The position numbers and the translations under genes are program-made. The notes beneath the pieces are model-generated. The model was not told where the DNA came from. It ran no database searches and saw nothing but the letters and a program-made list of their open reading frames with translations. This document shows, one piece after another, positions 33,304 to 43,105 of a stretch of DNA of 64,000 bases (positions are counted from its first letter, which is position 1; every line of letters begins with the position of its first letter). Source of the DNA: Posidonia oceanica (Eukaryota; Streptophyta; Magnoliopsida; Alismatales; Posidoniaceae); contig JAZBRS010000020.1 of assembly GCA_037176725.1 (NCBI GenBank), positions 85,010,001 through 85,074,000 on the forward strand, read 5' to 3'.

Positions 33304-34640
33304 CTATCCAATTAATCTCTTTCTCTTTTTACGCAGCACGCCAGTCTCCTCGACCCACTCCTTAGGCTTGGGCAGCCAGTTCCAATGCTCATCTTCCTGG
33401 AGCAGAGAACAGGTCAGAGGAGTAAAGTGGGTCCCGTCTGAATCATCATGGCGATCCAAGGTTGTCCACAGGGCTCGAATATAGTACACCATCGCTGCAT
33501 TAGTTGGTGAGCCGCGTTCCCGAGTCCAAATATGAGGAATAGAGCTTAGCCGAGGCGGTACACCCTTTTTATGCCCCACCATCTTGTAACAGCGATGCGA
33601 ATTATACACCATAAAGTGAGTAGGCCCAATTAACTCAAGTTCAATTGGAAGCCCTCGTGCCTAATGCTTACGGAAATATGGTGAGGAGCATGTAAAGATG
33701 CTGACAGGGGCAGAAGACAAAAGACAAACCCTCTCCTCAATAAAGTTGGTCTTCGCGGGCTTGATCTTTGGAAAGTGGTATGCAACCACCTGGAAAGAAG
33801 AAAGGGAGAACCCACGAAGTCCCCACCGGTAGCAACACTGATCAAACCGAGGTACGTGGTTGCAAGGATGGCCACTGAAAGAGAATGCCAAAATTGCTCA
33901 GTAAGCCCCACCAAAAACTTAGTTGATAGACGTCCAAGGTGAAATCTTTGGAAACGAATATGGTGAGGCCCCAAATCAGCAAGTGCAGACAGACCTGTAG
34001 CTGGTCCTCGGAAGCGGAATCCTGAATTTAGAGGAAGTTATAATACAAATGTGCCAAATTGAGCTGACGACCCTTGAGCATGGGGTAAGTGAGTGGAGTG
34101 GTAAAGACACGAGCAATGGATGTTTGCATGTCAGCTACTACGTACGGCGGTGGGAAGTCAGTATCTGGTCAGAAGGCCCCAATCTGAGGGACACCGAGAA
34201 GGCCATGAACATCCTCCACGAGGATTGTCATCTCACAGCCCCCGAGGATGAAAGTGTGAGTTTGAGGACTCCAGAATGCGCATAGAGCATGGAGCAGAGG
34301 CCAGTCTAGGGTAGTGCTTAATGAATCCAGGAGCCCTTCAAAGCCTGTATGTGATAGGACGGAATTCCTTTCCAGAGCCCAAGGCACGAATTCCTTCACC
34401 CAGGGAGAGTAATAAGGAAAATCATTGTCAAAACAGGGTGTCTTCATGAAGTTGATGATTTCCTGCAACCAAGAGCAAAGGAGATCAATACTCGAAAAGG
34501 AAGAAAAGACCAGTGGAGAAAACAAAGCATACCTGCCCAGTCTTGATATGAGACATCATGTGCCCCTTGATTTCCTCCAAAGGATTCACAATTCCTCTCC
34601 TGTTGTGCATGGAAACATTGGGGATTGAAGTATGTGCCAT
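33304..34640 (-). pseudogene. Plant mobile domain-like protein, type A, antisense ORF of element B
   Basis: Exon 1 34640-34533 (108 nt, MAHTSIPN to KTGQ) ends in a perfect CAG/GTATGC donor; the intron is 34532-34463 (70 bp) with acceptor TTGCAG. Exon 2 matches the 166-1510 gene throughout: FWSPQTHTF, EDVHGLLGV, LTIFVSKDF, VVYNSHRC-like MVYNSHRCY. A TGA at about 34169 falls where Arg is expected; further stops and a frameshift lie between 34040 and 33890. The upstream region is cut from its spacer by solo LTR S3. Confidence 0.8.
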
Positions 34641-34720
34641 GAGAACAAGAAAGAGAGATGCAAAAAATATAGGCAAAAATACAAGGGAAAAGGATACATG
34701 AATTCAAAGGGGAGGCCATG

Positions 34721-34728
34721 TTTTTATA
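34721..34728 (-). promoter_or_regulatory. TATA box of PMD type A gene, element B
   Basis: TATAAAAA on the minus strand, 81 bp before the start codon at 34640, alignable with the TATA box at 1608-1615. Confidence 0.55.
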
Positions 34729-34900
34729 GGCACAAGAAGGACATCAGAGGCCTCCCTACACGGGCATTGAGAAAATCTCGCGGCATTCCACAAGATTAGC
34801 CACGAACAAGAAAGGAAAGAAAAGATCTTGATCTCGATTCATTGAACGCCGGTTCTGTAGCGTCTAATGTAGAACGGGTAATACGCAGCACTCTACGTTT

Positions 34901-34905
34901 GAACT
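34901..34905. repeat. Target site duplication, left, of S3
   Basis: GAACT, identical to 37808-37812. Confidence 0.92.
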
Positions 34906-35151
34906 TGTAGACACCCCGTTTTGACAACTGGTCTTTGGTGGATTTCTCTGGAAGCTTGCTTGGATCGTGGCATGGCGGACCCAACCTCCAACCTAGACCT
35001 AAACCCCACTTAAACCCCAGCTAAGCCTACCCAATCCTAAGCCTAAACCCCACCTAAGCCGACCCAATCCTAAGCCTAAACCTTACCTAAGCCTTAACCT
35101 AAGCCAACCCTAAAAAATCCCAAAGAAACACGCCAAAATCCTCTCTAGGCT

Positions 35152-35267
35152 GTTGGACTCTGCCTGAGCCAGCGTCTTATGTAAGATGCTAGGAATGATA
35201 GCGTCCTAAGTTGGACACTATGTCAGCCAGCGTCTTACGTAAGACGCAGCTCAGTTAAGCGTCCTAC
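35152..35267. promoter_or_regulatory. Two dyad modules at the 5' end of S3
   Basis: GTTGGACTC 35152, dyad GCGTCTTATGTAAGATGC 35172-35189, GCGTCCTAA 35201; then GTTGGACAC 35210, perfect palindrome GCGTCTTACGTAAGACGC 35230-35247, GCGTCCTAC 35259. The two modules abut. Confidence 0.8.
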
Positions 35268-36425
35268 GTGCTAGGACTGATAGAGCTTTGGCCCGAGCTC
35301 CAATGCACCTAGAGCCATCCACCCCGAGCTCCTATGCTCCCCATAGACTGCCCCGTCACCTGGCTCGCTCTAGGAGCTTGCGCCTCTCCCTGGAGCCGCT
35401 CGTCCAAGCCCCAGCCGCCTGCACAAGTCTTCTCCTACACAAACTACCACCCACGACCTCCATGCCGGCCTGACACCTCTGTTTGACTTTCATCGCCTCT
35501 GACACCTCCCATGACCTCGCTCCCATGCCACCACGCCTTGCCACGACCTCCCCACCTTGCTTTGCCACCAGACTCCTTGTGCAAGCTTGACCAAGCAAAA
35601 GGAGGAGGAACCCAACCCTTCCACAACAACCACACCCAATTTTCGAGAGAGCCAGAGCAACGAGAGCCTCCTAGAGCGACCTAGAGCCTCCCTTATGTGA
35701 GAGAGAGCCTCCCGAGCATCCTCCGGCACCCAGACCACCGTCCCCAGGCTCGCCGTGCCTGCACCAGCGCTGTCCGAGCTCGTCGTCCACCAACATCGGT
35801 CGGCTACAGGGCACATCTCCGGTCCGCACCACAGGTAATTCTTCTCCCCCTTAGCGTAGGAATGCCTGTGGTAGATGTATTTGCCGTTTTTGCACGTCCA
35901 TTGCATGCATATTTTCAGTTTTAGCTCGCATCCCGGAGTCTAGCGATGGGTTCGCCACCTGCATGAGGCTACCGATTTGTGAGTGCGTGGCAGCCCCCGT
36001 CTCGGCCGTCGTGGCTTGCTTGAGGTCGCGGGAACCTTCCCAGTCCTCTTCCTCCTCTGTCCAACCTGCCTGAGCCATCCTTTGTGCTACCGGCCGTTGA
36101 TGCGTGCGGCCGTCGGTGAATATTGAGCAGGGAGGAGGGAAGGGGGCAGTGACTGTTTCTGCTCCTCTTCATTGCATTCCTTACTCCTCCCTCATCCTTG
36201 TGAAGCTTCACAGCTGAGCTTCATGGGTCTCCGGCCTCTCCGATGGTCAGAAATTCAATGAACTCCGGCGGCAAGAGGGGGAGGTGAGCGGAACAATCCA
36301 CACACCCATTTCATGCACCGATTACATGTTTGTGTTCATTTTTACATGCTCTTGCTTACTAGGTAGTTAATTTTTCATTATGAATCAATTTAGATGCTAG
36401 ATCATGCACTAAAGATCCTCGACTT

Positions 36426-37145
36426 GTAAGACGCTGGAACTGGTGCATCTTACGTAAGACACATCGTTTCCCAGCGTCTTACAACCTTGTTTGCATTTTT
36501 AATGTCTGTTATCTCTTTTCGCAAATAGGATTTAATGTTTTATGAGATCTAAAGCACGATATGTACATTTATCATAGATTCATGCATATCTAGTAAGATC
36601 TTGTGTTTATTTTGCTTGGGATTCATCTCATCTTTCAAAGCAACCTTCCTGGGCGTAGGAAGTTGAGAATCCCAGCGTCTTATGTAAGACGCAGTTTCTT
36701 CAGTGTCTTACACCCCAGGTCACTGTCTTGCATAATGACATCTGAAATCATTTTCTTCCTTGGAATGTTTGTTTGATTTATGAATGCATGTCAAGATTCG
36801 AGCCATTTTTAGTTACTTTCTGGTTTTCATAATCCATATTTCCAGAATGAATGCTAAGTTTTGAAATCAGTCTTCTCTACGTTAGACGCTGTGGTTCCTG
36901 CGTCTTATGTAAGATGCTGGGATTATAGCGTCTAACACCTCAAGCTTGTTGCATCCTGATTTGAAGCTTGCACTTTATTTCTGAGCATTGATTATCTAGC
37001 CCGATTTACTCATCCACAGTTTACATGGCATTAAAATCAATGTTTTCCAAAATGTGCATCCTCATTCTGCAAATTTCTGTCCTCTGTGTTAGACGATGAG
37101 AATCCCAGCATCTTACGTAAGACGCTGGGTACTCAAGCGTCCAAC
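36426..37145. promoter_or_regulatory. Four dyad modules spaced about 220 bp, S3
   Basis: Dyads start at 36444, 36675, 36900 and 37108, spaced 231, 225 and 208 bp. They read GCATCTTACGTAAGACAC, GCGTCTTATGTAAGACGC, GCGTCTTATGTAAGATGC, GCATCTTACGTAAGACGC. Outer half-sites include GTAAGACGC 36426, GCGTCTTAC 36474, GTTAGACGC 36881, GCGTCTAAC 36928, GCGTCCAAC 37137. Number and order match S1, showing selection or strong inheritance of the layout. Confidence 0.8.
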
Positions 37146-37453
37146 ATTTTAAACCTGCTGCATCCTGATTTCAAGCATAGTTTTCTGTTCGAACATCGTT
37201 TTTTACATTTTGTCGCTTCTAGTGCATGTTCTAGCATCCATGCATGTAGTTCGATAATGGTTTTCTGGTTTTATGCCTTGATTTTGCTTCCCTGACTTGT
37301 TTATCATCACACCATGGCATGTTTACCTTAATTACTCATTTTGGCATGGTTTGCTAAGCTTTGCATGGTTTATAAATGCATGTTGAATACCACCCTCAGG
37401 CGAACATAAACCGACGTTATACGCCAACATTAGCCACACAAGAGTGGACTGGC

Positions 37454-37664
37454 CAAGAAAGATCGACTTCCTCGAGCGTATTGGGGGTGCCTAACACCTT
37501 CCCCGTGCGTAACAGGAGTCCTTATCGTTTCTCTGGACCGCATTGACCTTGTGTCATACACATTTGTGTTAGATTTGCATATTTTCAAACTGCTTGAGTT
37601 TTTCTGCATGTTTTCACATATGGTTTTCCTAGTCTCCCGGTTTTAATAGATTAGGTGGTGACTC
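37454..37664 (+). promoter_or_regulatory. Conserved LTR block, in S3
   Basis: 'gggggtgcctaacacctt', 'cgtgcgtaacaggagtcctt', 'ctggaccgcattgacctt', then TTAGGTGGTGACTCC near 37651-37665. Fourth base of the TGGCGACTCC motif is changed by C to T. Confidence 0.75.
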
Positions 37665-37807
37665 CATGTCTTTTCTCTCGTTTTCCTTAGCGCTCGCCTA
37701 TTTTTCCGATGTTTTTCTCGAGTCGAGTCCCTCTAAGATGCACTGTTGGCCGTGACCCGACCGCCCCGCAGGGGGTGGCCTAGTCGCTGTCCGGCTAGTT
37801 GGTCACA

Positions 37808-37812
37808 GAACT
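37808..37812. repeat. Target site duplication, right, of S3
   Basis: GAACT, identical to 34901-34905. Confidence 0.92.
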
Positions 37813-37823
37813 AGGTTTTCAGC

Positions 37824-37879
37824 ATTGAACGCTTGTTTCCCAGCGTTCAACGTTGAACGTGCCAGTTCAGACGTTCAAC
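37824..37879. promoter_or_regulatory. Four-half-site dyad module (word TCA) in PMD spacer of element B
   Basis: ATTGAACGC 37824-37832, 10 bp, dyad GCGTTCAACGTTGAACGT 37843-37860, 10 bp, ACGTTCAAC 37871-37879. Exactly the 9-10-18-10-9 spacing of the module in the LTR of element A, but with triplet TCA instead of ATA. It lies upstream of the type A PMD gene. Confidence 0.8.
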
Positions 37880-38369
37880 ATTTTATCAACAACTTAAATT
37901 GCTGAACTTGGATGAGGCCCCCCTAAATCAGTGATTGAGTTGCGAAAACAGCTTTGGTAGATTCCAGAGGCTTAATCAAGTTGAAACACACGTGTGAATG
38001 CTGGTTTCACATTTTTTGGACTTCCGGGCCATTGTGAATCACCTGTAGTGCTTTTCATGGAATTAATGACTCGTTAAGGGGCCAACAGCCTCATAAATCA
38101 GTTTTAAAGTTCGCAGGTGAAATTTGTCTTCATAGCTTCGTCATTTATATGTTATTTCATGCAAATATGCTAGTTTTAAGTTAGTTTGAATTAAAGACCA
38201 TTATTTAGCTATATTGGTCATATTAATTCATTTTAACTTCGAGGAAGGTAATTCAAAAGAGATATTTGACAAATTTGTTAAGTGCGCAGAAATTTTTTTT
38301 CATAAAAGTTGAAATTGTTCTACAAGCATCCCTAGGACATACTCCTGAAGTACAAAAATGAGAAAAGAA

Positions 38370-38555
38370 AAGACTATCTAGGGGGCACTCTCTCCCTCGC
38401 CTTCTGGAGCTGGAGGAGGGGCAGCAGGAGACTGAGGCGACTGACGGATGGAAGCACCAAAGGGAGCCCTAGAAACGGCTCGAGAGTGGCGACTACCCGA
38501 ACGATGGCTCGACGGAATCATCGACGGAGGAGGAACTGATTGGCCTGAAGCGGCG
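38370..38555 (-). pseudogene. C-terminus of antisense PMD type B gene, element B
   Basis: Encodes SSHRSGSRHSRAVSRAP and ends EGEGESAP before the TAG-type stop, matching the end of the 2340-5607 gene (HRSGSHHSRSISKAPSG, GEGESAP) and, loosely, 58240-58442. The rest of the gene is separated by element E, inserted at 38556. Confidence 0.75.
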
Positions 38556-38902
38556 TGTGACCGTCTCTTTCGACGTACGACTCGGGGGCTGCTGCCAAAG
38601 CTCGCAGACGCCCGACCGTAGAGAATGAGGGCCACAGCTAATGGTGTATCCGAGGAAAGTTCGACTCGAGGAAGAAAACACCAATAAAATGATAAGTGAC
38701 GATAAAAAGAGAAAAGGAATGAGATCGAGTCTAAATTCCCCGATGGAGTGGCCATTCTTATGTGACCCTCTCTCGTGTACGACATGGGGCCTCTGCCAAA
38801 GCTCGCAGATGCCCGACCGAAGAGAAAGAGGGCCACGATAAAGAGAATGAAAAACACCAATAATTGATGAAATCAGTGAATAAGATAAACAACAAAAAAG
38901 GG

Positions 38903-39105
38903 GGAGTCGCCACCTAGTCTAATTGAGAAAAGCCGGAAGATAAGGAAAACTGGATGCAAATCAGTAAAAGCAAAAGAAAACCAAAGTGGATCCGTGCGAA
39001 ATGGATGCAACACTAGGTCATTGCAGTCCAGAGATGGGTAAGGACTCCTATTACATGTGGGGAAGGTGTTAGGCACCCCCGACATGCCCGAGGAGCGGCC
39101 TTTTC
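38903..39105 (-). promoter_or_regulatory. Conserved LTR block with TGGCGACTCC, in LTR E
   Basis: Minus strand 'gggggtgcctaacacctt', 'aggagtccttaccc', 'tggactgcaatgacc', then AGACTAGGTGGCGACTCC. Same block as in S1, S2, S3 and D. Confidence 0.75.
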
Positions 39106-39542
39106 TAACGTCATTCCGCTCATAGTGTGGCTCAATGTAGGCCGAAGGCCAATTAATATATGCTCTAGCAAAAGGAAACATGCCATGATAATGCAAGAAG
39201 GCGAAAGGAAAAGCCTCAAACAAACATGCATATAGGTTAAAAGAAACCAAGGAAAGTAACTACATAAAGCTAAGAGGTAAACATGCATAAAGGGAAACAA
39301 GTGCAAGAGAATAGGATTCAGATAAACACTCATACATGCTGAAAGAAACCTGGCAAACAACAATATAATGCTGGAAAGTAACATACATAATAAAAGGTAA
39401 ATGTAAAGCATGTAAGGCTTAAGTAAACATTGCTTAAAAGGAAATAGAGAAGTAACTAAAGGATGCTTGAATGTAAACATGCATGATGAGGTAGCTAAAA
39501 CAAGGGTAAAAGGCTCTATCCACATCTGTAGAGGCTACTGTT

Positions 39543-40025
39543 AAATACGCGGGAGTCCCACGCGGGACCTCCACGCAAGAACAGTTCGCTTGTCCAGTGG
39601 AAAGTCATAGCCAAATGGGAAGCTCTCCTCAATTCAATTCGGTATAGAACCGGTTGAATAATGAGGAGGAGGTATCTCGGAACAATAATATGCAATAATA
39701 TCAAAGAAACAGGCATAAACAGAGGTCGGAAAGGGGCTGGGAACTCTGCCCGATATCTCACTAAAACACGTGGGAGGTCCACGCGGGACCTCGGCACGGG
39801 ACCGATCAGTTCGGATAGAGAACCTTCATCGCTGGATTCCGAGCCCAACAGTTAATGGAATGTAAAGAAAACAGATGGGTGGTGAAGAGGGGATGCTTGA
39901 CAATAATAATATGCGATAACATTAAAGAAACAGATACAAATAAGGGTCGGAAAGAGGCTGGGAACTTAGCCTGATGTCACGGTCAAACACGCGGGAAGCC
40001 CACACGGGACCTCGGCGCGGGACCG
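39543..40025. repeat. Three groups of 13-bp-spaced GCGGGAC words in LTR E
   Basis: At 39546, 39773 and 39985 runs of three words occur: ACGCGGGAG, ACGCGGGAC, GCGCGGGAC and variants, linked by CTCC, CTCG or CTCGG. The three groups are about 215-230 bp apart and the sequence between them is also repeated ('aataatatgcaataa', 'ggtcggaaaggggctggga'). Confidence 0.75.
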
Positions 40026-41036
40026 GCTAGTCAGACAGAGGACCTTCATCTCCAGATTCCGGGCCCGATGCTTGATGAAATGCGATGAAACCGGTTGGGG
40101 AAGCAAGGTGGTATACCCAGCTACCCAACCAGGATGCAGATGCAGAGCGGCACTGCCCAAATCGCCGCCCCCACCTCGGCAGTATTGCGCCAGCAACTGC
40201 GCATCTTTGCCAACCATAGAGGCGGCTTGGAGAGTGCTATCGACCGTGGGCGCACTGAGGAGGCTAGAGGCGAGTGCAAGGGACTGTCCCGGAGACTCAG
40301 AGCGGTGGGGCAAGGCGGCTACGTGCGCGATGGTGCGAGGCTGTGTGCGAGCCGTCTGCCCTCCGCAAGAGGTGGCGGAAGAGAAAAGAAAATAGGCAAT
40401 GCAGCTAGCTAATAATGCAAATAACACTTAAGAAGTAAACGCACAACAACTAGCAACCGTTCTGAGCTAACTAGGGGTCGAATGCTTGCCTAAGACGCGC
40501 TGCAGGGGAAGTCTTCTCCGGCAACGGTGCTGCTGCAGATGCACAGCTGGACGGAGGCTGCAGAGCTCAGGGATGCTCGGGGAAGTTCGCACTCTCTCTC
40601 ACGGGCTCAAAGGAAGGCTCTAGAGGTGGTGGAACTCAAAGGATTGTCTCGACGACGAAGAGGTTCGCCAGAGATGAGTTCTCAATACCAGGACGCTGGA
40701 ATTGAGGGGGGCTCAGGGGTCTAGAAGCTCTGGGAGCTCAAGTGGATGCCAAGGGAACTCGGAGAAGCCAAGATAAGTCAGGGGGCCACTCGACTGGCCG
40801 GGAACACTGTTTTATAGGCAGAGGAAAACAGTGTAAACCGTTGAAGCAGATCTGGATTTAAATTGGGTGGATGGGATGCTGGTTGAAGATCGACGGGTGG
40901 AATCGGTTGGGATGGAGGGCTGGATGATCTAGGTGTCTAGAGGCACAAGCTCAGATCGGCGGGAGCCAATTGCGAGCGAGGAAAAGGTGGGCCAAGGTAA
41001 TTGGTCTGCCTGATTTTTGCCACTGATGCAGGACAA

Positions 41037-41195
41037 AACACGGGAGCTCCACGCGAGAGCTCGGCGCGAGTGTTAGTCTGTCAGTTTTCACTACTAACAC
41101 AGGACAACACGCGGGAGCTCTACGCTAGTGTCCGATTGTTAGTTTTCGCTATTGACACAGGACTCAACGCGGGAGCTCGACGCGAGAGTGATCCC
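41037..41195. repeat. Three more GCGGGAGCTC word groups near start of LTR E
   Basis: ACACGGGAGCTCCACGCGAG at 41037, ACGCGGGAGCTCTACGC at 41106, AACGCGGGAGCTCGACGCG at 41165, spaced 60-70 bp and joined by repeated 'gttagttttc(g)ct' sequence. Same words recur upstream of PMD genes at 48475 and, weakly, 50335. Confidence 0.7.
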
Positions 41196-41411
41196 GTTAG
41201 TTTGGCTGCCTCACCTTCTGATCCTGTTCCTCTGGTTCGAGGGCCATCCAGGGTTATGGTTTTGGAATATTTGTGGTGGTGGATGCGAGTGGATGTGATT
41301 GGTGGAGTTTTGGTTTGGTTTGGGGTTTCAAGAAAAAGGTTGGGGCCACCTCGTCCGCGCGCTTCTGGAGCAAACAACCGTTGCCCGACTTCTAGATTTG
41401 GGGTGTCTACA

Positions 41412-41426
41412 GATGCCCCACCCTGA
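41412..41426 (-). promoter_or_regulatory. Polypurine tract of element E
   Basis: Minus strand GCTCAGGGTGGGGCATC immediately before TGTAGACACCCC. It sets LTR E as a 3' LTR and puts the sequence to its right in the interior of E. Confidence 0.75.
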
Positions 41427-41555
41427 GCTAGGTCGAGGGGACCAAGGCCGCTGCTCAGGGTTGACAAAGACACCCCGCCTAAAGTCGGTGGGAGAAATGT
41501 TGCTATCGGCATGAGTCACTTATTCAACGGATGCACCGAAAAGGTCATGACTCGT

Positions 41556-41612
41556 TACCGCAATGCAAATGCAAATGCCAATGCAAATGCAAATGCCAAT
41601 GCAAAATGCAAA
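41556..41612. repeat. GCAAAT/GCCAAT microsatellite
   Basis: Hexamer repeats of 'gcaaat' and 'gccaat', about nine units. Confidence 0.9.
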
Positions 41613-41665
41613 AGTTAGGATGTGAAGTTAGTGTTAGTCTTGAGATGCTGATGGTATGCTGGCAC

Positions 41666-42290
41666 GTTCTGAGCGGTGTACGGCTCAGACACAGGGTGCC
41701 GTTCGCCGAGCCTTGCTCTAAGCGAGGGCAATGTAGATGCTGTGCGTTGAGTGATGCATGGCTCAAACGCGGGGTGCCATTCGCCGAGGATTGCTCTAAG
41801 CGAGGGTGATGCAGTGTATGCAAATGATGCAATGCACGATGAGTTGACGGACACACCACCGGATAGTTCAGGTTATCGGCCCGAGGGGAAAGAGCGATGA
41901 CCTAGGACAACCGAAAAAAGATGCCCCTGGTATCGAGTAACGATGCCAGGGGGCAGCCGAGGTGTTCCTAGCGGGAAAAGGAGAGGTACGAGACAGCTAT
42001 GACGGGCGTCAAGCGAGTAATTAAGGGTTGCCAGTCTGAAGAAGGGAAAGATCCCTCAAGGCAGTGGAAAAAAAAGACACCCCTGGTATCGAGAAACGAT
42101 GCCAGGGGGCAGAAAAAACACTCCAGACATGGTGACAGGTGTCGGCCGGACAGTTTGGGATGTTAGCCCGAGCAGAGGAGCTCCAGACACTTTGACGGAT
42201 GTCTTTTAGGCAGTTAGGGTTGCCAACCCGAGCAAACATTTTGACGGTTGTCGACCAAGCAGTTAGGGCTGCCAGCCCAAGCAGAAAGGC
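41666..42290. repeat. Short repeats and two long hairpins, 3' region of element E
   Basis: 41666-41808 holds a two-copy unit of about 77 bp ('ggtgccgttcgccgag', 'tgctctaagcgagg'). 41923-41953 and 42080-42107 each contain CCCCTGGTATCG and CGATGCCAGGGG around a 5-base loop, a 12-bp stem with one G-U pair. 42005-42290 repeats 'tgacgggtgtc...gcagttagggttgccagcccgag' four times at about 55-65 bp; the same phrase is at 60880-60925 in LTR D. Confidence 0.75.
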
Positions 42291-42292
42291 TT

Positions 42293-43105
42293 GTCCTCGA
42301 CCGAGGAGGCAAGCAGGCGGGACTTCGTCCATCCAGAACGAAGATGCACGAGACGGGCTTGTCCTCGACCGAGGAAACAAGCAGGTGGAACTCCGTCCAT
42401 TCGGAACGAAGACATGCGAGAGGGGCTTATCCTCGACCGAGGAAGCAAGCAGGCAGGGCTCCATTCGTCCGGAATGAAGACGCATGAGAGGGGCTTATCC
42501 TCGACCGAGGAAACAAGTAGGCGGGACTCCGTCCGTCCAGAACGAAGACGCGCAAGAGAGGCTTGTCCTCGACCGAGGAAGCAAGTAGGCGGGACTCCGT
42601 CCGTCCGGAACAAAGACGCGCGAGAGAGGCTTGTCCTCGACCGAGGAAGCAAGCAGGCGGGACTCCGTCCATCCAAAATGAAGACGCGCGAGAGGGGCTT
42701 GTCCTCAACCGAGGAAACAAGCAGGCGGGACTTCGTCCGTTCGGAACGAAGACGTGCGAGAGAGGCTTGTCCTCGACCGAGAAAGCAAGCAGGCGAGACT
42801 CCGTCCGTTCGGAATGAAGACACGCGAGAGAGGCTTGTCGTCGATCGAGGAAGCAAGCAGGCGGGACTCCGTCCGTTCGGAACGAAGACGCACGAGAGGG
42901 GCTTGTCCTCAACTGAGGAAGCAAGCAGGCGAGGCTCCGTCCGTCCAGAATGAAGATGCGCGAGAGGGGCTTATCCTCGACCGAGGAAGCAAGCAGGTGG
43001 AGCTCCGTCCGTCTTGAACAAAGACGCGTGAGAGGGGCTATCCTCGATCGAGGAAACAAGCAGGCGGGACTCTGTTCGTTTGGAACGAAGACGCACGAGA
43101 AAGGC
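42293..43105. repeat. 68-bp satellite array, 12 units
   Basis: The landmark GTCCTCGACCGAGGA recurs at 42293, 42361, 42429, 42497, 42565, 42633, 42701, 42769, 42837, 42905, 42973 and 43040: eleven intervals, ten of exactly 68 bp and one of 67. Each unit contains the hairpin TCCTCG-AC-CGAGGA and the stretch GGACTCCGTCCGTCCGGAACG. Because 68 is not a multiple of three, the spurious frames spread over several phases. It lies between the antisense PMD genes and the PPT of element E. Confidence 0.97.

Larger units (their letters stand above)
34906..37807 (+). repeat. Solo LTR S3, 2902 bp, plus strand
   Basis: Starts TGTAGACACCCCGTTTTGAC, ends CTAGTTGGTCACA, flanked by the exact duplication GAACT. 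No interior sequence, so a solo LTR. The uninterrupted counterpart of the insertion site is 1700-1870. Contents in order: CCTAAGCC-type repeats, two dyad modules, C-rich stretch (35270-35830), central region shared with S1, four dyad modules, conserved block and TGGTGACTCC. Confidence 0.93.
38556..41411 (-). repeat. 3' LTR of Tat-type element E
   Basis: On the minus strand it starts TGTAGACACCCCAAATC at 41411, directly after a purine tract, and ends GAGACGGTCACA at 38556; 2856 bp. The last 95 bp occur twice (38556-38650 and 38755-38850), so the end may have been duplicated. Contains the conserved block (39105-39012), TGGCGACTCC (38912-38903) and at least six groups of CACGCGGGAC-type words. 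Inserted in the PMD type B gene of element B; the neighbouring 5 bp CGGCG should recur at the other end of E, outside the window. Confidence 0.75.

Noticed and set aside
25120..35110. Telomere-like CCTAAGCC and CCTAAACC repeats as interstitial telomere
   Set aside because: The units are about 50 bp and irregular; no run of the CCCTAAA heptamer is present.
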